From Zeugodacus cucurbitae (Eukaryota; Arthropoda; Insecta; Diptera; Tephritidae), in assembly GCF_028554725.1 (NCBI RefSeq), contig NC_071670.1, positions 70,283,001 through 70,347,000 of the forward strand: a stretch of 64,000 nt of DNA, written 5' to 3'. Shown piece after piece: positions 56,001-64,000 of this stretch. Within the stretch, counting starts at the first letter, position 1, and every line of letters starts with the position of its first letter. The position numbers and the translations under genes were made by a program. The notes below the pieces were generated by a model. It searched no databases. It was given only the letters and a program-made list of their open reading frames with translations, and was not told where the DNA came from.

Positions 56001-56080
56001 CAGTAATGTCGAAAAGTTTTTAGGTGAAAATTGACAAAGTTCTATTCCAATATCTTTACTTGTGTCTGATTATTATAAAG

Positions 56081-56732
56081 CAGTGTCGACCAGCTCCTAC
56101 TATTTTTATTATTAGTCTTCGTTTTTTCACACCAACAGTTGAGCGTTTGTTTTTTCACACCAACATGCCCGAAGCTTCGCAGCAGAACAAGCGAAAACAA
56201 ATCAGTTGCTGTCTGAATTTTGAACAAGCAACACCTCACTCGTTCGCTAAAGCAAATCAGACACTCGCTACGGCAAAATTTATTCTTGCACTGAGCAAAA
56301 AAATGGATCAATTTTTTATGTATGAAAATGAAAATAATCTTGAATTTTTTAGTTGTTCTGGAAATAAAGGTTATGATGCCTGTCGGATATTAGAATCTGT
56401 CCCTTTGTCCCGCCCCACGCTAGTCCGTCGAACAGAACAAATAAGTTCATATATTTTTAGATGTTCAATATATAGACTTAGAAATTGTATGTCTGGATTC
56501 AACTTTATATAAGAACACAATAAACGATATCAACAAGCTACAAAAATTATGAATATGAAATTGACATTAATAAAATAATTGAATAAACTAAAATAAACAC
56601 ATTTTTTAATTATGAAAACTTTTTTCGGTGTAGCTGCTTTGTTTACTTTTTGTTTCGCTGATTGCTTCGCTTCTTGTTCTTCTTAACTAACATTTGTATA
56701 ATTTTGTGCGTGTGGTAGTTTGGTCGACACTG
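56081..56732 (+). mobile_element. hAT-type transposon, internally deleted (652 bp)
   Basis: The ends are perfect 12-base inverted repeats, CAGTGTCGACCA at 56081-56092 and TGGTCGACACTG at 56721-56732. They are flanked by near-identical 8-base sequences, TTATAAAG (56073-56080) and GTATAAAG (56733-56740), 7 of 8 matching. An 8-base duplication and CAGTG-type ends are hallmarks of the hAT superfamily. At 652 bases it is far below the 2.5-5 kb of autonomous hATs and retains only a small piece of coding sequence. A 15-base motif, TTTTTTCACACCAAC, is repeated at 56122-56136 and 56150-56164 near the left end. Confidence 0.75.
56166..56512 (+). pseudogene. hAT transposase N-proximal fragment
   Basis: The frame from the Met at about 56165 encodes MPEASQQNKRKQ, then a stretch ending ALSKKMDQF, and later RILESVPLSRPTLVRRTEQI. 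The pattern 'lain-of-hydrophobic A-K-K then xxVPLSRxTLxRRxEEI' resembles the segment just before the catalytic core of hAT transposases related to GTF2IRD2/ZBED-type proteins, where a (S/P)LSRRTVxRR motif is typical. The frame ends at 56512, before any catalytic residue, so the piece cannot encode an enzyme. The match is by recall of family motifs, not alignment. Confidence 0.45.
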
Positions 56733-56780
56733 GTATAAAGTAATAATACAAAATCTCATGGAATTCGAAATCTTGTTTAA

Positions 56781-58752
56781 CCCTAACTTGGGCACCAACT
56801 TTTTACTACGATTTCGGGCACTATTTACATTTGTAAATACGTACATTTTTATATGTTATTTTAGAGAAAAGTTGATATTCCGTAAAAATCTAATAATTAG
56901 AGAGAGAAAGAGAGTAACTTTTAAGAGAAGTTGATAAGTTTTAGAGAGAAGTTGATATTCCGTAAAAGCGCTCGCAGTGCAAGGTAAGTTAACATTATAA
57001 TTATTATAGCCTTTCTATCCGCATGCAGAAATATGTTTGACATCATCTTTAGAAAATATATTTGGGAAGATGTATCAGAAGAGGAGCTTAACACATTCTA
57101 TGGTATACTAATAGCTATTGGTAGTCATAATGCCAGCAATGAGAAACTTGAAGCACTTTGGCAAAAAAAATGCATTTCCTTTGTATCGGGCAGCTATGTC
57201 AGCGAAACGTTTCAAACTAATTTTAACATTTATTCGTTTTGATCAACAAAATACTAGAGAGCAGCGATCTTTAACAGACAAAGCTGCACCAATTTCCGAA
57301 ATTTTCGAAATGCTTAACGCCAATTTGCGCCAAAACTACAGACCACGCGAAAATATAACTGTAGATGAACAGCTCTTTCCTTTTAGAGGCCGAACCAAGT
57401 TCACGCAGTATATTCCATCCAAGCCAGCCAAATACGGCATAAAGCTGTGGTGGGTATGATGCGAAATCATACTACCCTCTGACTGGTCAAATTTATACTG
57501 GTAAATCGGGCAGTGACATAGAAAAAAAAACCAAGGAGAAAGAGTGGTTAAAGATTTGGTTGAACAGTACAAAAATACTAGAAGAAATGTCACATGCGAC
57601 AACTTCTTTACAAGTCTTCCACTTGCAGATGCACTTGCAAGCTGGAAATTGTATTTGGTTGGAACCATGAAAAAAAAAACAAAGCATGCTTGCCCTCGGA
57701 GTTCAAGCCCTCCCCGCAAAGGTTGGAACATTCGAGCATATTTGGATATGGAGAAAACAAGACAATTTGCTCCTATGTTCCCAAAAAGAACAAAGCCGTT
57801 GTTTTACTTTCAACAATGCCATGTGACGACACCATCTCGGGTATAAAGCAAAAACCCAATGTTATTTTATTTTACAACGAGACGAAATGAGGTGTTGACG
57901 TAATGGATCATATGCTACGGCAGTCTTCCACAAAACGCAAACCACATCGTTGGCCACTTGCTCTATTTTATAATATTCTGGACATTTCAGCACTTGCGAC
58001 CTATATAATATATATAGAGAAAATGTTTCATAACATTTGTAGTAAATTGGAACGTTTTATATTTGTACTATTCATCAAAACAGGTGGACGTCGTTTGTTT
58101 TTGCAGCAATTTGCAGAACAACTTTGTATGCCAACAATTTTGAAAAGATCCCAGATTCCTCGTGTTATTTCATATTTTCCATCAAAGAGTGCAATTGAGT
58201 GCATTGTTGGTGTACCTATTCATGCATTGCATAGCGAAAGGAATTATGATTTTGTCCCAGACGAAGATGATCGTGGGCATTCAAAAATAAAAGGTGCTTG
58301 CTATATGTGCTATCAAGAAGAAGGCAAAAGGAAGCGTTCAACACGTAAAGTTTGTGGCCAGTGCAAAAAACTGGTTTGCATCGAACACAGCAATGTGCAA
58401 ACAAAATGCAATCTATGCATAAAAAACTAAATTTGCAATTTCTTATGTATTCCTTATTTTTCTTATTTATAAGCACATAATTTAATAAATAAATAAATTG
58501 TATTGTTTTAAAAACGCAAAAACAAAAAATATTTACATATGTAAATAGTGCCCGATTATGAAGAAAAAGTGGGGAAAATTGAAAAAAGTTACGGTAAATT
58601 AACTTTATTTTTTTATTTTTTTCTATTCACAGGAAAAACATCAAAAAATAGTCACTGAGGCCGAATCGTAATTCTATAGGACCGAAAATGTGAAAATAAT
58701 AGCTATTTTAAAAATCGAATATTTACATATGTAAATAGTGACCAAGTTAGGG
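56781..58752 (+). mobile_element. piggyBac-like transposon, full-length ends, defective
   Basis: TTAA at 56777-56780 and 58753-58756 flank a 1972-base element with inverted ends CCCTAACTTGG and CCAAGTTAGGG. TTAA duplication and CCC ends are diagnostic of piggyBac. Subterminal palindromes TATTTACATATGTAAATA lie at 58720-58737 and 58530-58547, with a one-base variant at 56822-56839. A 27-base sequence beginning TTAGAGA[AG]AAGTTGATATTC occurs at 56861 and again exactly 80 bases later at 56941. The transposase inside is broken. An AATAAA follows its stop at 58484-58489. Confidence 0.88.
57033..58430 (+). pseudogene. piggyBac transposase, frameshifted and interrupted
   Basis: Pieces in different frames together cover the DDE_Tnp_1_7 core. 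They begin at EEELNTFYGILIAIG, continue through TVDEQLFPFRGR and YIPSKPAKYGIK, then VTCDNFFTSLPLADAL, GVDVMDHM and KPHRWPLALFYNILD. The family's catalytic Asp residues remain, at codons 57364, 57598 and 57897. The C-terminal Cys-rich domain is present (CYMC, CGQC, CNLC). The N-terminal hundred or so residues are missing or unrecognisable; a possible small intron, GCAAG|GTAAGT to CATGCAG, ends just before 57033. Damage: shifts in A-runs near 57162-57169, 57521-57530 and 57668-57677, a one-base loss near 57458, and a TGA at 57888-57890 where the family has Gly in KGGVD. It can no longer make transposase. Confidence 0.85.
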
Positions 58753-58756
58753 TTAA

Positions 58757-61127
58757 TAGGTAGTAGGCGTTGTTCACATGACATGCTCATATGGCCTTGT
58801 GACATCGCCCACGCATCACATCACATTACATCATATCACATCTCAACACAACAGATACAACCCACACCACTACACACGCACGCATCATACACAGAATCTT
58901 TCAGCGCTCATCGTACAACACAACAACCACACGATCATCAACGAGTCGAGTGTGGTATTCACCACCAAAATCATTAAAAGGGATTGATCCCAACGGGATT
59001 TCTCTCATTCGATTCTATCCGTGAACCAGAAGGTTTGGTAACTTTTTCGAGTTCAACATCCTTTGCGTTTATACATACCGTGTTGCCAACTCGCAGTCGC
59101 AGTCCTACCAGGAGAAGTCTTTTCGCGCGCTGTGTGTGTGTGTGTGGTTAACCATCCCAACATTTCTTCATTCTTTTTAAAATTGTAATAAACAAATTAT
59201 CCTCCATCAAGGAGAAGTGCAACTTAGTAAACCTAAGAATAAAATTTTATAACGTTTATAAATATTGTGTGCTTGGCCCTTTTAAATTATGGTTATAATT
59301 CCGCACGTAAGTATACCAGTGCTTCAACTAAACAGGCGTGGTTGTGAACCCATATTGGTCCTTTTCAAGCTGTAACATCAGGATGTCAATAAACATTTCC
59401 TGACCATTTCAATTCTGTTGCAGACAGTCAAGCAGTTACTGAGATATGGTTTTTGATCCCAAACTGGGCGGTGCCAGACCTAATGTCCATCTGAGCCCCC
59501 AATTATTTTGAAATTTTTTTATCGGTGTGATTTGTGAAATTATGATTTAAAATATATTTTGTTAAATTTGCTAATCTTCATTTCAATAAATTATTTACTT
59601 AATTTGAAATATTCTCCCACAATCACTTAAACAACTAAATAGAGTGCACTAAACAGTTTATGTGTTTATTAAATTCACCGTTTATTGCTGCTTTTAATGA
59701 TTTTTGTTGCTTGTAACAATTGTTGTTAGTACTGTAGTAGCCACACGCTTGTCAAGGCAAATTAAGTTCGGTTCGCTCACTCACTCACTCATTCAGACTT
59801 TCGCTCAGTTATTCATTTATTCAGGTTCGTTGGCGTTTCATTTTAACTTCATTGGTACGCCCTCACACACACACGAAAGCATTTATGCAAGTAATTTTGC
59901 ACATGATTGTGCTACCAACACACACTCGCGTACACGTGTTTGGGTGCCATTTATTCGCTCGTTTCAGCTCATTTCAATTGAAAATTCAAATTCAACCATT
60001 TGAAATTCGATGCTCCCATCATTGCCGACGTAATGTAATCATGACAACAACAAAAATAACAACATCAATTATTGCAATTCCGATTCATGGCGCCGTTGGC
60101 GTAACTGACCAATGTTATCGAATTGAAATTTTAAATTCAGCTTCCCTTTTTGCCATTGTTGCCAGGCTCTCAATGTGCTCAGGGCTTGCAACAGAGTCAT
60201 TCATATAGCTGCCGCTTTTCTTTTGCTGTCAATCAGTTGGTTGTGTTTACTGCGGGGGTTCCGGTGACGCTGCGGCGTCAGAACGATTCAAAACGCTGGC
60301 TCTGTTCTGTTTTCGGGCTCACGCTATCACTTTAAATTGAAAGCAAATAAGGATTCCTAATATACATACATATATTTTCTCATTTTGCATTTGGCTCAAA
60401 ATACTAAATATTCTATACTATGAATGTCAAAATTGTTTGCACTTATTTCTACTTCTTTATTCTATTTTATCTACATCCATTTTTTTCTATTTGCTTTCAT
60501 CAAAGTCTCAAATCAATCATATATCCTTAAAATCTGCTGAGCTCTCTATTTGTTTTCAATTTACGTAATCGCTTATGAAATGCTGATTACATCCAGTTTA
60601 CTAGAGTAAAGCACCATCTTCGGCCACCTAGGCAGGTCCCTTTCGATGCTGTGATATTCATATTATTAAGAAATTTTTTTTTTTTCATTCCGTCAGAAGA
60701 AATAGAACACTGATATACCGTTCTATTTCCTTTCATATTCCATATAAGCCAGGCATGAGTTTATACACCAAATATCAGAGTGAGGCTCTATAATATTTAT
60801 ACAATTTTTGTTGAATGAAATTCACATACCTATTACATAATATTATTTACAAATAGCAAAACTTTTCAAAATCATTCCAATAAAGAGGTTACATATGAGT
60901 ATTTTTTGTCGATGAGACCAGTCTCTGTAGGCCCATTGATAAGTATTTTATCACAGCAATCGAGTGCCCAAACCGTTCAACCTAACGGCTATAAACATCA
61001 ATATGAAAGTGAACAACACAATTCATTTACAAGCTTCAAATTTTATTATTTCAAATATTGAGTCAAATATTGAGTCATACATTGTTCAAATCCTAAACAT
61101 CTAACATTTCTGTATCTAAAACAGTTC
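58757..61127. other. Non-coding DNA
   Basis: No gene is recognised. A degenerate (CATCA)n tract lies at 58814-58847, a (TG)8 at 59131-59146 and a (CA)6 at 59863-59874. The reverse-orientation partner of the 29.1 kb repeat is at about 59410-59490. Open frames up to 118 codons (59852-60208) follow CA/TG repeats and are not protein-like. Confidence 0.5.
59410..59490 (-). repeat. Dispersed repeat fragment paired with 29.1 kb
   Basis: Read on the minus strand it gives CACCGCCCA, AAAAACCATATCTCAGTAAC, GCTTGACTG and a following CAACAGAATTG. These are in the same order and spacing as 29090-29160. The plus-strand text GGTTTTTGATCCCAAACTGG with GGGCGGTGCC is typical of dispersed fly repeats, but the family is not one I can name. 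Confidence 0.5.
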
Positions 61128-61690
61128 TTTTTTTTTCAATATTTCCTTATTTATTGAATCTGCTTGGTTTTAAGCATAACAACAAGTTATAAAATTCTAA
61201 ATCTATTTAAAAAGTAGACAACCTCAACCAAGTGATCGAGCTGTTTTGGTGAAACGTTGCACTTTAGTACGCAGGCATATCCCTTCTTTTGAGGCGTGTT
61301 TGATCGCAGGAATGTACTAAAGCATTAGCCAATGGGTTTGGGTGATCACGGAGTTTAGATAAATATTTCAATCTGCTGTCCTCTACTTCTTTCTTTACCA
61401 TAGGGATACCAAGATCTTTATGGATATTTTCATTGCGCATGTACCATGGTGAGCACGTGATTGATCTAAGCATTTTCGATTGGAACCTTTGTATTATATC
61501 AATATTAGTTGCACAGGTCGTACCCCACAGTTGAATGCCATACATCCAAATCGGCTTTATGACCGCATTGTATAAAAGCACTTTGTTGTCTAAGCTAAGT
61601 TTAGAGTTTTTATTTAAAAGCCAACAGTTCTCAATTCCGTTTCTTTTTGTTTTCTTTGCCTTTGAACGTTCTGGCAGCGTCGGCACATTT
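61128..61690 (-). mobile_element. Jockey-like non-LTR retrotransposon, 5'-truncated 3' end
   Basis: On the minus strand the element ends with a coding remnant, about 110 bases of 3' UTR, an AATAAA (plus-strand TTTATT at 61150-61155) and a run of nine A residues (61128-61136 as T on the plus strand). A tail plus loss of the 5' part is what target-primed reverse transcription leaves. The 5' breakpoint is placed near 61690 because the recognisable frame ends at a TGA there. No convincing target duplication was found; only a GTTCT is shared near the two ends. Confidence 0.75.
61264..61686 (-). pseudogene. C-terminal end of a Jockey-type reverse transcriptase
   Basis: The frame carries CWLLNKNSKLSLDNKVLLYN, AVIKPIWMYGIQLWG, IIQRFQSKMLRSI, SPWYM and HKDLGIPMV, then LRDHPNPLANAL. 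This is the characteristic stretch after the YADD motif, through the thumb and C-terminus, of ORF2 in Jockey-clade elements of flies. The catalytic palm, the endonuclease and ORF1 are absent, so it cannot retrotranspose. The first dozen residues near 61650-61686 do not resemble the family and probably mark the truncation junction. The frame itself has no internal stop, suggesting a fairly young insertion. Confidence 0.8.
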
Positions 61691-64000
61691 CATGGTGATC
61701 GTCGAACGAATCTCCTTCTCGGAATAATTGAAGATATTTCGAATGAAATAAATTACGTCAGACTCTTTCCTGGCATCCAACTGGCGCTTTAGCATGCGCT
61801 CTTCATAACGGAATTAAGACGCCGTACACTTAGAAAAGGTTAAACATAACAAAATACTATCTATCAAAGGAGAGCGAAGATGTATTATTTTCCATTTATT
61901 ATCAGTTTTTTTTGGCATTTGATTGCATAGATATGAAAATGCTTCAAATTTTCCGTGAACGTAAATGTTTGTTGGAATCCTAAAGATTTGAACAAAAGTA
62001 TTCTTGATTTAACTTGGGTCAAATAATGATAATTCGTATTTCTTAACTGAAATGGTGATAAGGTCGCAATATGTTGCAATAATGCACCATCTTCTACGAT
62101 CTAGAACTAGTACGAGAACGTGCCATTCGGTACTGCTGTATTTAAGAGTAATGCTAGTTTGGTACTCAACCAATAGAAATAGAATACAGTTATTCTCATT
62201 TTTTTCTTATATCTTCTAAATTATTGCTTAAGATTAATCCTCTTAAATCACTAAGAAGTAGTTACTGTGTGGAAACGAATCAGAAATCAAAGCAAAAAAT
62301 TCCAAAACTAATTTGATAATGCAACGGAAACTTCCATTAAACTAACATTAGTATAAGCAGCGGCTAAGAAAAAATAACAATAGTTGCGAAAGAAATACCG
62401 CAGCAGCGTAGAAGGAGAAGCCTGGATAAGGAATAGCAAAAACGCATTGGCCCAAAAGCAACAGCAGCGTTGACAAGTAATTGTAAAATAAAGAAGTTTA
62501 CACAATCGGCGACCTACTCCACACCCATTGTGTGCGGACATGCTGGGCAAAGAATAAAGTGAAAAGGAAAACCATTATTTATATCTGTGAATATTTTTTA
62601 TGGAGAGAAGATGGATAGAAAATTATAAGATTTTTTTAATAAGGTAATTTTGTGCTTATTAACGTCTTAAGTGTCTATATCAAAGAAACTAGGAGTCCTG
62701 TTCTTTTAGTAGATCGCAGTTTTAGAAATTTAGTATTGACAATATTTCATAGAAACCAAATCTGATTTTTGTGTAATGGTTCAATAGTTTCTAAAAATAA
62801 TACCCATACTAATATCTGCACTATTTTTTTTTTCAAGTATACCGACCACAGCGCCATCTATAAAAGATACCTTGTATTATATTTCGACCAAAAAAAACAG
62901 GCTACTATCCTTACATATTTGGATCTATCCACTTTTAACAACTCTTGTTCCCTTAAAATCTTTCAACCAACTTATAGCAAGCTAATGTATACCTTTAAAT
63001 TCGAATTTCTCACACAATTAAATAACATTTAATTTGAGTGCATACATCTAACTTTCCTCCCACTTTCATTTTTGCTTTATGTAATCTTTTTTAATATAAT
63101 AATTTTGTTCGAAATGCGGCAAATGGCTTTTTGTTGTGCCACAGTTGTTGTGGGTATGAAAAAAGCACGGTTCTTGTGCATATGAAAGTGCTCGAGTATT
63201 TCAGCTTTCATACCAAAACAGACGTTCACTGTAGGCCTTTCTCTTTCACTGAGTCATGAAGAAAAGTTGCCTGTCTGCAGCAACGAAAACAACTTGTTTG
63301 GGAATAAATATTTTGTCAAATCGACATTTTCAGCAGCCAGACAGGCGTGCAACTTTATTTTTTACGTTTTTCTATATTATTGAGGATAGTAGTTAAATTT
63401 GTATAGTATGAGGTAAGCATTGCAGCTGTTGGGGTAGTCATTTAGTAAGCAACAGAATTAATGCTGTTTAGTGAAAAGTGAATATGTTCTAACTTAATTA
63501 TAGCAAATCTCTCTCATGCTAATATCCATTGAGAAAGAAAAATAATTGAACAAGTTATAATACTTATTTATGATTCACACTTTAATCAACACATCTAAAT
63601 ATCTTTTACTATTATAATACTAATTTAGATATGTAATTCATACCCTCATATAGCATAAGTATTCCATGTCAACATTTGTTACTCATACGCCCTGACTACC
63701 CACCTGAGCTTATAAATTTCACTACTCAAGTATTCTGGTTTCTCACTGATACCGAAACTTAGTGCACACGAAATCCACACTAGCAATTTTCATTGCCCTT
63801 AAATCTCACCGCAAGCCACACCACTTAGTGTGTATCAAATTTCACACCACACAAGCTCTCATGCTTCAAGCTTATATGTATGTGCTTATATATTTACACA
63901 CGTATTTATACACACCTTTAGGCATTTTCACATACATTTATTCAAGAGAAATACTGAATATACATTTCTCTGCATTCAAATAATCTTGATTAAGAAATAT
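61691..64000. other. Non-coding DNA to the window end
   Basis: No gene is recognised. A copy of the recurring 17-base motif is at 63678-63695. On the minus strand just upstream of the retrotransposon remnant, about 61690-61790 is open in one frame with charged residues (RQLDARKESDV), which might be more of a decayed element. The rest is AT-rich. Confidence 0.45.
63678..63708 (+). repeat. Recurring 17-base motif, copy with extended tail
   Basis: Reads GTTACTCATACGCCCTGAC and continues to CACCTGAG, matching the extended form at 54692-54720. Its left flank ends in ATTTGTT, again like the other copies. Confidence 0.55.

Overview
This window is AT-rich, intron-bearing animal DNA from a higher fly. 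The best guess is a tephritid fruit fly. The reasons are short GT-AG introns, fly-type AATAAA ends, a very low density of coding sequence, and an intact mariner-like element whose transposase has DD41D spacing, the hallmark of the rosa subfamily first described from Ceratitis rosa and other tephritids. The species cannot be fixed from the sequence alone. There is no operon, CRISPR array, tRNA or rRNA that I can support.

Layout. Positions 1-2.1 kb hold one complete three-exon gene for a leucine-rich-repeat protein (plus strand, 382 residues by my splice model). From 2.1 to 10.9 kb is non-coding DNA with several old dispersed repeats. At 11.03-11.20 kb there is a single plus-strand first coding exon with an obvious signal peptide followed by what looks like the start of a CUB domain. 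It ends at a good splice donor, and I find no later exon of it in the window, so much of what follows may be intron. A CpG-rich segment ending in another consensus donor lies at 12.43-12.62 kb. From 12.6 to 22 kb no gene is recognisable.

At 22.03-23.30 kb sits a complete rosa-type mariner with TA duplication, terminal inverted repeats and an uninterrupted 361-residue transposase. From 23.3 to 55.7 kb is a gene desert with microsatellites, two CpG-richer islands (about 33.1-33.96 and 49.6-50.3 kb), clusters of a repeat built around a GGGTTGCCACCTG core, and fragments of other dispersed families.

At 55.7-58.76 kb is a small transposon graveyard: an old repeat fragment, a 652-bp hAT deletion derivative with perfect 12-bp ends, then a 1972-bp piggyBac-like element flanked by TTAA whose transposase is broken by frameshifts and a stop but keeps the catalytic aspartates. 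At 61.13-61.69 kb lies the 3' end of a Jockey-like non-LTR retrotransposon on the minus strand, 5'-truncated, with its poly(A) tail. The rest to 64 kb is non-coding.

Beyond known families, the most interesting signals are a 17-base GTTAC[GT][TC]ATACGC[AC]GTG motif recurring about eight times on both strands, and the GGGTTGCCACCTG-core repeat clusters. Most other open frames are short, overlap each other on opposite strands in low-complexity DNA, and show no protein character; they are not annotated.
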